From: Actinomycetes bacterium | GTDB taxonomy: Bacteria > Actinomycetota > Coriobacteriia > Coriobacteriales > Eggerthellaceae | Length of the DNA: 64,000 bases | Assembly: GCA_023429565.1 (NCBI GenBank) | Contig: JAEZDJ010000040.1 | Coordinates: 1-64,000 of the forward strand | Direction of reading: 5' to 3' | Shown: positions 25,202-33,353 of the stretch, piece after piece | Layout: every line of letters begins with the position of its first letter | How positions within the stretch are numbered: position 1 is the stretch's first letter | Notes under the pieces: generated by a model | What the model was told of the DNA's origin: nothing | The model's input: the letters and a program-made list of their open reading frames with translations, nothing else | The model's database searches: none | Translations under genes and position numbers: made by a program

Positions 25202-25276
25202 GGTCGGTTGGCGCAGCGGGAGCGCAGGTGCCTTACAAGCACAAGGTCGGGGGTTCAAATCCCTCACCGACCACCA
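25202..25276 (+). tRNA. tRNA-Val (anticodon UAC), CCA encoded
   Basis: A complete cloverleaf can be drawn. The acceptor stem pairs GGTCGGT with ACCGACC and the D stem pairs GCGC with GCGC. The anticodon stem is GGTGC/GCACA with a G-A mismatch at its outer pair. The anticodon loop CTTACAA gives anticodon TAC. A 5-nt variable loop follows, then a T arm GGGGG-TTCAAAT-CCCTC with one G-T pair. A discriminator A and genomic CCA end it at 25276. It sits between the start of the Tad operon (minus) and the FAD oxidoreductase gene (plus). Confidence 0.95.
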
Positions 25277-25288
25277 CTTGGAATTCCA

Positions 25289-25320
25289 GGCCATCGGCTG
25301 TTTCGTGCCGATGGCCTTTC
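25289..25320 (+). terminator. Rho-independent terminator after tRNA-Val
   Basis: The perfect 9-bp stem GGCCATCGG / CCGATGGCC (25289-25297 and 25308-25316) with a 10-nt loop is followed directly by TTTC. The position 13 nt past the CCA end fits a tRNA terminator. Confidence 0.7.
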
Positions 25321-25530
25321 CTGTGCCCAACCCAAGCTTGCGCAATGCCGCCCCTCTCGGCTCGTCACCGCTCCCCTTCCCAAACATGCTCAGGCCTCGT
25401 CACCAAGACGTCCGCCTCCGAAAAAGGAGCAAACGTGACAGTTCGCAATGCAAGCTGCTCATCATTCATCGCAGCACTATAATCAGAAGCGATAAACCGT
25501 CGAGCCACTGCAAGCACATGGAGGTTACAC

Positions 25531-27030
25531 ATGAATCGTTCCCCTGAGGACAATGGCACCGAACCCCTTCCTGGATTCCTGCACAAGCCGCATCCCATCA
25601 CCCAGATCAGCGAGACGGAGGACTACGACATCGTCGTCATCGGCGCGGGATCTCCCGGCGTCCCCTGCGCCTTGCGCGCCGCCGAACGCGGGGCAAAGGT
25701 CGCCCTGCTTCAGAAGGAAGCGGAAGCTGCCGCCTGTGGCAACTTTGGCGCCGGCATCAACCTTGAAGCAAGCAATCCATCCGACGTGGAAAGCTTGGTT
25801 TCCCTTTTGGTGCAAGCCTCCAGCCACCGGGCAAAACGAGACCGAGTCGAAACGTGGGCACAGCGTTCAGGCGAAGCGGTGAAATGGCTCATCGAAAAGT
25901 CGCAGCAGGCTGGAGCGCAGGTCGTCGACATGGGCACAGCAGCCCAAGCCGGTCTCCTCAACAAGCACGGATGGGATATCAATTTCTACACCTGCGTCTT
26001 CTGGCCCAAGCCCTACGACGTGGGCGAAGCAATGAAGGCTCTCTGCAAGCATGCCGCAGACCTTGGCGTGGACATTTTTTACCAGACTCCGGCAAAACAG
26101 CTTGTCCAGCAGGAACACGGCGACGTGACCGGGGTCATCGCCGAGGGCGCCAACGGTTACGTGCAATTCAATGCAAGAAAGGGCGTCGTGGTTGCCACCG
26201 GCGACTACGCAAACGACCCCCAGATGATGGACTGCTATCTTCCCGACGTGAAGCACCTCGATCTGAAAAGAACAGGGCGCTCCGGCGATGGGCACAAGAT
26301 GATCATCTGGGCAGGCGGCCGCATGGAAAACGTCGGGCATACCAAGATGTGCCACGACATGGACTCAGGCCCCACCTCCATCATGGACGCGCCTTTCTTG
26401 CGCGTCAAGCTTGACGGAACGCGCTTTTGCGATGAGACGGTGTGCATGGAGCTGATGAACTGCTATCTCAACGGCCCCGAAGATCGAGGCCACTACTGTC
26501 AGATATTCGATTCGGCCTATCAGGAGAAAACCGCCGGATGGGATATGCGCCTCGACAGCCCCGAAGCCCTCAAGAACTGGATGCCCGAAGAATCCGGGGA
26601 ACATGTCGGCGTCGTGCAAGGCCTGATAGACACCTTCAAAGCCAACACGCTCGAAGAGTTGGCGGTCAAGCTCAGAGTCAAGGATATCCCCACCTTCCTC
26701 GAAACCGTCAAGAACTACAACGGATACGCTGCCGCCGAAAGCGACAGCGAGTTCGGAGTGCCCGCACGCTTCCTCTCGACCATCGACACTCCGCCGTACT
26801 ACGGAATACATCGCCACGTCCGCTTCACAGTCGGTTGTTCCGGCGTCGTGGTCAACGCGAAGTTGCAATGCCTCGACGGCAGCGATCAGCCCATCAAGGG
26901 ACTCTACGCCATTGGCAATGTGGCTGGAAACTTTTACGGAGGAGCGGACTATCCCCTCGACATCGGAGGCCTGAACCTTGGACACAACTACACCGAGGGA
27001 TATGTGGTGGCCGAAGAGCTCACCTCCTAA
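25531..27030 (+). CDS. FAD-dependent fumarate-reductase-like oxidoreductase, cytosolic
   Basis: Flavoprotein of 499 aa in the FAD_binding_2 family (fumarate reductase/succinate dehydrogenase flavoprotein-like). The Rossmann motif DIVVIGAGSPG lies at 33-43, substrate-domain residues include GTRFCDETVCME, and the C-terminal FAD contact is IKGLYAIGNVAG then YTEGYVVAEE. Unlike the two related enzymes later in the window it has no Tat signal or lipobox. Its first 30 residues are polar, so it works in the cytosol. The start ATG has GGAGG upstream (ACATGGAGGTTACAC). The substrate is unknown; enzymes of this group reduce conjugated C=C bonds. It is followed by a DUF1304 gene 186 nt downstream, possibly separately transcribed. 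Confidence 0.85.
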   Translation: MNRSPEDNGTEPLPGFLHKPHPITQISETEDYDIVVIGAGSPGVPCALRAAERGAKVALLQKEAEAAACGNFGAGINLEASNPSDVESLVSLLVQASSHRAKRDRVETWAQRSGEAVKWLIEKSQQAGAQVVDMGTAAQAGLLNKHGWDINFYTCVFWPKPYDVGEAMKALCKHAADLGVDIFYQTPAKQLVQQEHGDVTGVIAEGANGYVQFNARKGVVVATGDYANDPQMMDCYLPDVKHLDLKRTGRSGDGHKMIIWAGGRMENVGHTKMCHDMDSGPTSIMDAPFLRVKLDGTRFCDETVCMELMNCYLNGPEDRGHYCQIFDSAYQEKTAGWDMRLDSPEALKNWMPEESGEHVGVVQGLIDTFKANTLEELAVKLRVKDIPTFLETVKNYNGYAAAESDSEFGVPARFLSTIDTPPYYGIHRHVRFTVGCSGVVVNAKLQCLDGSDQPIKGLYAIGNVAGNFYGGADYPLDIGGLNLGHNYTEGYVVAEELTS

Positions 27031-27060
27031 GGGGCAATGAACCCGTTCTCACGCATGACG

Positions 27061-27104
27061 CGACGAAGAAGACACCGCTCTTGGACCGCTGTTCTTCTTC
27101 GTCG
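27061..27104 (+). terminator. Hairpin after the FAD oxidoreductase gene
   Basis: CGACGAAGAAG (27061-27071) and CTTCTTCGTCG (27094-27104) form an 11-bp perfect stem with a 22-nt loop, 30 nt past the stop codon. There is no T tract, so it is a weak terminator candidate or an mRNA-stabilising structure. Confidence 0.4.
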
Positions 27105-27216
27105 TCAACGCGCGATCAAACGATCCGAGATGTCCCTTCCGCACGGCAGCCCCTCGTGGCATCATGATGCGTAGTCCTGCCGCACGGCAGCGAAGATCAA
27201 AGAGAAAGGATACGTC

Positions 27217-27579
27217 ATGTCCTTGGTGACAACGGTGTTGACGGTTCTGGTTGCACTTGAGTTTCTCTACATTATGTACCTTGAGACCATCGCGCCCACG
27301 TCAAACTCCACCAGTCGCGTTTTTGCCATTCCCGTCGAAGAGCTCAAGAACCCCCGAGTGAAGACTCTTTTCAAGAATCAGGGCGTCTACAACGGGCTGA
27401 TCGCCGTGGCCCTCCTCTATGGGGCGTTCTTTTCTAGCAATCCTTCAGAGATCGTGGGGATGCTTCTCGTTTTCATCGTGCTGGTTGCCCTGTATGGGGG
27501 AATAACCAGCAACCCATCCATCATCATAAAACAGGGCGGACTTCCCCTAGTGACCCTCGTGACGCTGCTCATCCTCTAG
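27217..27579 (+). CDS. DUF1304 family membrane protein
   Basis: Small integral membrane protein of 120 aa with four hydrophobic segments: 5-27, a segment near 65-85 (GLIAVALLYGAFF), 84-100 (VGMLLVFIVLVALYGG) and 105-120. The FxxxMxxET region after helix 1 (LEFLYIMYLETIAPTS) and FKNQGVYNGLIA match the DUF1304/COG3759 family. Function is unknown. The start ATG has AGAAAGGA upstream. It is probably its own transcription unit or the end of the FAD oxidoreductase unit. Confidence 0.8.
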   Translation: MSLVTTVLTVLVALEFLYIMYLETIAPTSNSTSRVFAIPVEELKNPRVKTLFKNQGVYNGLIAVALLYGAFFSSNPSEIVGMLLVFIVLVALYGGITSNPSIIIKQGGLPLVTLVTLLIL

Positions 27580-27743
27580 AAACGCCCCAGAACGAAGTAC
27601 CTCAACCGGCCAGAGCGCGTCAATGCCTGCGCTCCTTTGGGCTGCAGCCATCGCAAACAGCATCCCGGAGCTCCGCAGAGGTAGGGTTAGCCAATGGGGC
27701 AGGAGGGCAGCCTCAAGACCGCGTGAAAGGGGTTGACGCATGC

Positions 27744-27992
27744 CTAAAGTCGCATGATCAGAAAAGCTGCACCGGATATGATGAACACGGCGAAGGATGC
27801 CAAGGCCAGCGTTGGCCACACCCCCAAAGCCCTGCCAACGGGAGCGGGACTTTTACCGGCTCGAGAAACCGACTTTTTCCTCGAGCCCACCGTGGCGGAT
27901 TCGCAAGCGTCAGCCTTCCGAAGAGCCATCGCGCCCGATACCGCAAATGTCACCAACGCGACCGTGCAGACCACCGTAAGCACACCGAACAT
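27744..27992 (-). CDS. Small two-helix membrane protein
   Basis: Protein of 82 aa with helices at about 3-24 (GVLTVVCTVALVTFAVSGAMAL) and 60-80 (LALASFAVFIISGAAFLI) and a basic polar loop between (GSRKKSVSRAGKS). The start is supported by AAAGGA upstream. It lies 42 nt downstream of the GntR regulator on the same strand and is probably co-transcribed. I do not recognise the family. Confidence 0.6.
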   Translation of the reverse strand: MFGVLTVVCTVALVTFAVSGAMALRKADACESATVGSRKKSVSRAGKSPAPVGRALGVWPTLALASFAVFIISGAAFLIMRL

Positions 27993-28034
27993 GTCCTACA
28001 TCCTTTCTTTGGAAACCGAACCGTCCATGCGGCT

Positions 28035-28874
28035 TTACCGACCTTCGCCTTCAGCCTCTGAGGCTTCAGGAAAAGGCGACGACCCTCGCGAACGCATGTC
28101 ATTGACGATAGACAGGCACACCCGATCCGCCTTATAGCAATCCTTTGAGACCACCACGACCCCGTCCCCTCCATCCATCGCCTTCGAGACAACCCTCATA
28201 AGGGGGTAGCCAGGCTCAACTCCCAAAAAACGCTCGCTTTTGCCACGGGCCCCCACAACGTCCACCCGTTCCTCAACTCGTTCCATGCGCACTGTGCACG
28301 TTTCACGCAAAAGGTCATATATCGACTGAGACAGATCGAGCTGAAGGAAATGGGGAAACCTGCGGGGGTCAATATAGGTTTGCTCGAAGGAGACCGGACC
28401 CTCGTCCGAAGCGCGCACGCGCTCGATGCGAAACAACTCTCCGCGTCCCTCTATTCCAAACTGTTCGCATATGCTGGCAGAACAGGTATCGCGGACTGCG
28501 CTCAAGACCCTTGTTTCATACTTTACGCCCTGCGCGGCGAGCGTGTTTGAAAAACCCTCAGCCGATCCGGCCTGCCGGTCAATCAAACGACTCGACTTGC
28601 TGCGCACGTTCATGCCGTTGAGATGTTCCCAAAAATGATCGCCGTCAACAATGAACGCTCCACCGTTACGCCCCCTTCGAATCTCCAGTTCTCCAGCATT
28701 GCGCATATGGACAAAAGCCATGCGAACAGTCGAACGAGACACGCCCAGGCGCTCAGCCAAGGAACGCTCGGAAGGAAGCCTGCCTCCCAGCAACATCTCC
28801 TCATGTTCGATAAGGTCATGGATGTCGTCGATCGTCTGAAAAACGACGGGGCTATAGGAAGCCAACGCACTCAC
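28035..28874 (-). CDS. GntR-family transcriptional regulator with UTRA domain
   Basis: Regulator of 279 aa. The N-terminal winged helix of GntR type (about 10-75) includes GGRLPSERSLAERLGVSRST, ending in VRMAFVHM. A C-terminal UTRA effector domain (about 115-260) contains LFRIERVRASDEGPVSFEQT and FLGVEPGYPLMRV. UTRA domains of the HutC/FarR type bind small metabolites. I prefer the GTG at 28874 (GAGGTG upstream), because the 25 extra residues of the longest frame are Arg-rich and unlike the family. The target is probably the downstream membrane protein or the neighbouring oxidoreductase; nothing in the sequence decides. Confidence 0.82.
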   Translation of the reverse strand: MSALASYSPVVFQTIDDIHDLIEHEEMLLGGRLPSERSLAERLGVSRSTVRMAFVHMRNAGELEIRRGRNGGAFIVDGDHFWEHLNGMNVRSKSSRLIDRQAGSAEGFSNTLAAQGVKYETRVLSAVRDTCSASICEQFGIEGRGELFRIERVRASDEGPVSFEQTYIDPRRFPHFLQLDLSQSIYDLLRETCTVRMERVEERVDVVGARGKSERFLGVEPGYPLMRVVSKAMDGGDGVVVVSKDCYKADRVCLSIVNDMRSRGSSPFPEASEAEGEGR

Positions 28875-29033
28875 TGGCACACCTCGGCAACCGAAGGGCA
28901 GACGCAGACGCCAACGATCGCGCAATGGCTCCCGGCAAGCCCCGGACACAGCCGCATGCTTGGTTCGCGCCGCGTCAACCGCAAGGTAAAGGGCAGACTC
29001 ACAACCCGTGCCTCCTTCTTGCTCAGCGCCGCA

Positions 29034-29375
29034 TCATAGTGCGGCTTCGTTCCGGTCATTGGTGCGGATGCGCACCGCTTTTGCTATGTCGCGAACAAAT
29101 ATTTTGCCATCGCCGAACGACTCGTCTCCCAACTGGCAGACGACATCATCGATCAGGGGATCAACCGACTCGTCAAGAATGACCGTGCGCACACTCACTT
29201 TGGGCAGCATATTGATGCCGGAGCACTCCTCCCGTCGATAGACCTGGCTTTGGCCGCGCTGGTGACCGTAGCCCATCATAAACGTGATCGAGACGCCATT
29301 TTTACCATGGGCGTCAAGGATGCCTTTGAGCTTTTCCAGCTTTTCGGCATTGATGATGAACTCGACTTCTTGCAT
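29034..29375 (-). CDS. PII-family signal protein with Cys in place of T-loop Tyr51
   Basis: PII (GlnB/GlnK-like) protein of 113 aa from ATG 29375, preceded by GGGAGGA. The fold landmarks align with E. coli GlnB: T-loop GYGHQRG with Gln39, the signature strand with LPK, the B-loop GDGKIFV and the C-loop RIRT. These are the ATP and 2-oxoglutarate contacts. The modifiable tyrosine is gone: GlnB has YRGAEY ending at Tyr51, this protein has YRREEC with Cys51 and a one-residue T-loop insertion. It should still sense ATP/ADP and 2-oxoglutarate but cannot be uridylylated or adenylylated at Tyr51. It follows an APC permease on the same strand with an 85-nt gap and is likely its regulator. Confidence 0.87.
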   Translation of the reverse strand: MQEVEFIINAEKLEKLKGILDAHGKNGVSITFMMGYGHQRGQSQVYRREECSGINMLPKVSVRTVILDESVDPLIDDVVCQLGDESFGDGKIFVRDIAKAVRIRTNDRNEAAL

Positions 29376-29460
29376 ATTCTTCCTCCCGGGACGTAAGCTG
29401 CCGACACGTGAAAAACGCGTCGGCAGCACCACATGATCTTCAACCGCCCGCTTCACAGGG

Positions 29461-30897
29461 TTAAAACTGCTTCGCGCCTTCGGGAGTTTTCATCCAGACA
29501 TGCGAATGCTCGTTTTCCTTGCTCCACTTGAAAACGAGCATTCCCACCCAAAGAACTAGGCCAACCGCCATATAGCCCAAGAAGCCCATCCATGTTTCCG
29601 CACCGATTCCAATCGTGCAGAAAATAGATACGACAAGAGCAATCACAAGCGAGGCTATTTTCGTGGCCATGCTGCATCGATAGGGTCGTTCCCATTCAGG
29701 ATGCTTTATTTGCAAACGAATGGCGGAAATGGATGAGATGGCATAGCACAGCGCGCAGGCAAAGGCCATCAGGTCGAAAAACGCCGTAATCGACGACATG
29801 GTCAGAAACCCAATCGAGATGAACAGAATGAGGATGTTGGGAAGGATTGGCTGTCCATAGCGGTTACATTTTGCAAATGCGGCCGGAAGAAAGTTCTGCC
29901 GTCCCATCGCAAAGATCATGCGGGCGGCTGAATACCAGAAACCCAAGACCGAGGTGCAGATGGGAAGCAGAACGCCCGTCACGCCGACAAACACGCAAAA
30001 TGCCGATATCCACGGCGTGTCGCCATAGACGGCGGCCAACGTGTCGAACGTGATGAAGGGAGACCCGTCAAACGCATAGGTGCTCCAATCCATGCAACCA
30101 GCCAGCGCAAAATAAAAGACGGCATATACCGCGCCACACGTGACGACGGAACCCAATATTGCCTTCTTTTGGTCCTTGATGGGGAAGTTGCCCTCCTCGA
30201 CCATGGCAGGAACGCATTCAAAGCCGAAGTAGGGAGTGATGAGAAACGCGCAGCCGATGACCCAGCCCAATCCCAAACCATAGTCGCCAACGTTGCTGTT
30301 CGCAAAGAAATTGCTGAAATTGTCAATGGACCATGATCCGCTGAAGAACAGCATAAGGGCCGTGACCAGCACCCCGCCAATCGCAAGAAACAACATCACC
30401 GTCTGGACACGGCCTGCAACGATATTCTTGCAAAGGGAAATGATGCACCAGACGCAAAGCACCGCAGCGCCTATGAGAACGGCCGTCTGATCGCCGATCC
30501 CATTGTCGAAAAACTGCCAGTTAAGCCAGTCTATGATGCCGAACATGCCTGCAGCAGGAACGGCAAGCCAGGCGCACATGATGAGCCATGCGGACCAGAA
30601 ACCGGCATGCTTGTTGATGCCAACCGTGTTGAACACCAGGCAGGACCCGGTGCTTGGCAGCATGGTGGACAACTCCGAATACACAAACCCAATCGGCAAA
30701 ACCATGAGCGTCATCAGAATAAAGCCCAAAAATGTCGCAGGACCGCAATACGACATGAATATGCCATCCCAATAGCACATAAAGGTAAAGATAGCGCCCG
30801 TCGCCAACGTATAGACGTAGAGCAATTTGAGCGTCTTTTTCAGCCCGTTGCCCGCCGCCTGCTCTCCGGCTGACTCGATGGTTTCAACATCAGACAT
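29461..30897 (-). CDS. APC-superfamily amino acid permease
   Basis: Integral membrane transporter of 478 aa with about 12-13 hydrophobic segments. TM1 carries a GA-rich unwound region (YVYTLATGAIFTFMCYWDG). The family pattern is also seen in FGFECVPAMVEEGNFPI, where the Glu-rich stretch after TM6 is typical of APC transporters, and in a terminal ICxxLP-like region. ATG 30897 was chosen (AAGGAAGG upstream). The substrate is unknown: amino acid, amine or a metabolite exchange. It is the first gene of the pair with the PII protein. GAACCATTTG at 31079-31088 recurs before the SDR gene and may be a shared operator. Confidence 0.85.
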   Translation of the reverse strand: MSDVETIESAGEQAAGNGLKKTLKLLYVYTLATGAIFTFMCYWDGIFMSYCGPATFLGFILMTLMVLPIGFVYSELSTMLPSTGSCLVFNTVGINKHAGFWSAWLIMCAWLAVPAAGMFGIIDWLNWQFFDNGIGDQTAVLIGAAVLCVWCIISLCKNIVAGRVQTVMLFLAIGGVLVTALMLFFSGSWSIDNFSNFFANSNVGDYGLGLGWVIGCAFLITPYFGFECVPAMVEEGNFPIKDQKKAILGSVVTCGAVYAVFYFALAGCMDWSTYAFDGSPFITFDTLAAVYGDTPWISAFCVFVGVTGVLLPICTSVLGFWYSAARMIFAMGRQNFLPAAFAKCNRYGQPILPNILILFISIGFLTMSSITAFFDLMAFACALCYAISSISAIRLQIKHPEWERPYRCSMATKIASLVIALVVSIFCTIGIGAETWMGFLGYMAVGLVLWVGMLVFKWSKENEHSHVWMKTPEGAKQF

Positions 30898-31078
30898 CTT
30901 TTTACCTTCCTTTCTCTTCTTCTTCTCATCCGACAATGGAGCTCCCTCGCCCTTCCGTGGGAAGACGGGGAGACTGCCGCTTACGAACCTGTATTAAGCC
31001 AGTGCGATGTTTCGCTTCTCCAACGCAGAGATTTCAGACGTGTTAAACGTTTGACCTGCGTTTTTTCAAACCAATTCC

Positions 31079-31088
31079 GAACCATTTG
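31079..31088. promoter_or_regulatory. GAACCATTTG element upstream of the permease
   Basis: The 10-mer GAACCATTTG lies in the promoter region of the APC permease. A related AACCA core sits 11 bp away at 31069-31073, so two similar half-sites fall one helical turn apart. The same 10-mer occurs upstream of the SDR/kinase operon (33138-33147). It is a candidate operator for a common regulator. Confidence 0.35.
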
Positions 31089-31167
31089 TCCCGTTCTCAT
31101 CATTGTCTTCACCATGAGGCCGCGTCGAGCGACGGGGCGGGGGTGCCGACGCGACCGATCATCGGCA

Positions 31168-32157
31168 TCAGCCGAACATTCTCAAATATCGCGTGGCGAG
31201 CTGCATCGTTCCTTCGGCCCACCCTTCACACAGCTCCTTGACTGGATCTGACTGGCTGTGGCTCGCCAGCCAAGCCGTCAATTGAAGGCGCCGCATCATG
31301 ATGAAGGTGTCTATCTCTTCAAAGTCGGTGTCGGTGAAGGGGAGCACGTTCCGATATCCGTCAAGCCAAGCGTTGACGAGGGCGGCAACCTGATCGGAGG
31401 TCTCAATGAAGCTCAGGGCTGACGCCAAATCATGAAGGCGCCAGCCAAATCCACAGTCGTCAAAATCGATGACCTTGACTTGCCCTCGGTCGACAATGAG
31501 ATTCGCAAGGCGCAGATCGGCATGAATGAGCCCGTAATTGTGGGAGGTTTTTCCATAGCGGTCGAGGCGGCCTTTGATCACGTCACAGCATCGTGTGAGG
31601 TCTGCCCTATCGTCTTGAGTCAGGCCTTCGAAGTCTTGCCAGGGGCCCCACGCTCCTTGGCTGCCTATGATATGGTCATAGTCCCAGCTTATGCGGTCGA
31701 GACGTGCAGCGCCGTTCCATATCTCCGTCTGACGGTGAAGGTAGGCAGTCGTCTCTCCAAGCTGGCTGAAATATCCCACGAGACGCTCAGCATCGTTTTC
31801 GTCGGGTGCCTCCCCCTCAAGAAACTCGCAGATCACGCAGTAGCATGTCTCCCCGGAAGATGATTCGATTTGCTGGATATAGCTTCCGTCCAGGGCAGGC
31901 AACGGATTGGCCACCAGCAAGGGAGTGTAGTCGTTTATCTGGCGGAGCCAATCCATCTCGCTTTCGAGCTCAAGGAGCGTATGGTATCCCGGACGGCTCA
32001 CGCGCAGGACTCCGTCTTTGGCCCCCGTCTGAGGGTCGATGATCAGATAGGTGTAATTTTCAGAAAAGGTGAGCAGCTGGGCGACATCATCCTTGAAGGA
32101 ATAGCGCCTGACGGCCGCCTGGGCCACTCCGTCGAACAGTTCGGTTCCCTGAGCCAT
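31168..32157 (-). CDS. APH-family phosphotransferase (small-molecule kinase)
   Basis: Kinase-fold protein of 329 aa in the aminoglycoside phosphotransferase family, a group that also includes choline, homoserine and hydroxylysine kinases. The catalytic loop HADLRLAN is at 212-219 and the metal-binding IDFDD at 230-234; an N-lobe hinge region is visible as CYCVICEFLEGEAP. No signal peptide. ATG 32157 starts one base after the SDR stop, so SDR and kinase are one operon. Nothing suggests true antibiotic resistance. With an amino acid permease and a dehydrogenase next door, a role in hydroxy-amino-acid or amino-alcohol metabolism is more plausible. Confidence 0.8.
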   Translation of the reverse strand: MAQGTELFDGVAQAAVRRYSFKDDVAQLLTFSENYTYLIIDPQTGAKDGVLRVSRPGYHTLLELESEMDWLRQINDYTPLLVANPLPALDGSYIQQIESSSGETCYCVICEFLEGEAPDENDAERLVGYFSQLGETTAYLHRQTEIWNGAARLDRISWDYDHIIGSQGAWGPWQDFEGLTQDDRADLTRCCDVIKGRLDRYGKTSHNYGLIHADLRLANLIVDRGQVKVIDFDDCGFGWRLHDLASALSFIETSDQVAALVNAWLDGYRNVLPFTDTDFEEIDTFIMMRRLQLTAWLASHSQSDPVKELCEGWAEGTMQLATRYLRMFG

Positions 32158-32158
32158 G

Positions 32159-32950
32159 TCAGTTTCCCATCGACGAGGTTTCGGGCAACGTCGACCCTCC
32201 ATCGATGACCACCTGCGCACCAGTCAGGTAGCTCGCCTCGGAGGATGCCAAAAAGGCGCACAGCTCGCCACATTCGCGAGGAGTGCCCAAACGGCCGAGC
32301 GGGACGGCGGCCGCAATGGCATCGATGGCCCGCTCTGGATTGCCGGGATCCGACTGTTCGGCCATGCCTTCAACGAGAGGCGTTCGGATATAGCCGGGAC
32401 ATATGCAGTTCACCCGCACACCCTTGTCGGCAACCTCCCGTGCGAGAGCTTTGCCAAAACCGATGAGCGCCGCCTTTGTGGTCGCATAGGCAACCTCTCC
32501 AGGATCTGCAACCAGATCGCCTGTCACCGAACTGGTGATGACGACTGCTCCCTCACCCGATTCGATGAGATGGGGAAGGACTGCCTTGCAGGCATTCCAC
32601 ACGCCCTTGATGTTGATGTCGATGTGGGAATCACGCCACTGATCGTCTTCGACAAGGAAATCGCCTAAAACGCATATGCCTGCGTTGCAGTCGAGGATGT
32701 CGATTTTGCCATAGGCCTCCACGGCCGCATGGGCAAGTGCCCTGCAGCTGTCATAATCGCTCACATCGCATTGCACGCCTTTCGCCTCAAACCCTTCAGC
32801 GCTCAACTCGGCGGCATATGCCAGAATCTCCTCGCCACGCGCCGCCAAGACCACCTGGGCACCCTGCTCGGCAAAAACACGGGCTATGCCGCGACCTATG
32901 CCTTTCGAAGCTCCAGTGATGACGGCGACCTTGCCATCAAGTTTTCCCAT
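32159..32950 (-). CDS. Short-chain dehydrogenase/reductase
   Basis: Classical SDR of 263 aa. The coenzyme motif TGASKGIG is at 12-19, followed by the structural CNAG (88-91), catalytic Ser140/141 (ITSS) and Tyr155-xxx-Lys159 (YATTK). The Arg after the second strand (LAARGEE) favours NADP(H). The C-terminus has the usual CPGYIRTPL and SYLTGAQVVIDGG. ATG 32950 is supported by AAGGAG. It is the first gene of a two-gene operon with the kinase. The substrate cannot be deduced beyond an alcohol/ketone pair. Confidence 0.87.
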   Translation of the reverse strand: MGKLDGKVAVITGASKGIGRGIARVFAEQGAQVVLAARGEEILAYAAELSAEGFEAKGVQCDVSDYDSCRALAHAAVEAYGKIDILDCNAGICVLGDFLVEDDQWRDSHIDINIKGVWNACKAVLPHLIESGEGAVVITSSVTGDLVADPGEVAYATTKAALIGFGKALAREVADKGVRVNCICPGYIRTPLVEGMAEQSDPGNPERAIDAIAAAVPLGRLGTPRECGELCAFLASSEASYLTGAQVVIDGGSTLPETSSMGN

Positions 32951-33353
32951 AGAGAAGACTCCTTCGTTTACCTTTGACTGCCAAAAAGCCGTTCGCAGCG
33001 GAAGAGCGGCAAAAACCGCACGAACGAACGACCCTTTCATGTAAACGAAAGATTGTTACGCTGGCTTATCACGATAGTTTCGTGGGAGTTAAATACGACG
33101 GCAGACCATAGTATGTACCATTTGCATACCATTATCTGAACCATTTGATATGCGTCGTTTTGCCACGGTTGTCACGCGGGCGACGGAAGGCCCGACGTGT
33201 CCGGCGCCTTTGTGTTCTCCGAGCATGCTCAAGAAAACCAGTCTCTTGCAGGCAGCTCGCCTGACAACGACCCAGACAACGGCGTTCCATGGCCAACGGT
33301 CAAAAAATCAATCGAAACATTTATCCACGCCATGCCGAAGCACGGGCGCCTTC
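32951..33353. other. Intergenic region with three ACCAT repeats upstream of the SDR operon
   Basis: This 400-bp region between the SDR start and the AlkA stop holds no supportable gene. Three ACCAT-containing direct repeats start at 33117, 33128 and 33140, spaced 11 and 12 bp. The last is part of GAACCATTTG (33138-33147), identical to an element before the permease gene. The AT-rich stretch 33040-33120 should contain the SDR promoter. The part 33150-33350 shows nothing specific. Confidence 0.4.

Noticed and set aside
24896..25387. 163-aa minus-strand open frame across the tRNA gene
   Set aside because: It is the antisense translation of tRNA-Val and its terminator. The 'RDLNPRPCACKAPALPLRQP' type sequence is a known artefact of reading tRNA genes as protein.
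31168..32157. Antibiotic-resistance aminoglycoside phosphotransferase
   Set aside because: The catalytic motifs are shared by all APH-fold kinases. Operon context with an SDR and an amino-acid permease points to metabolism, and no resistance-specific feature is visible.
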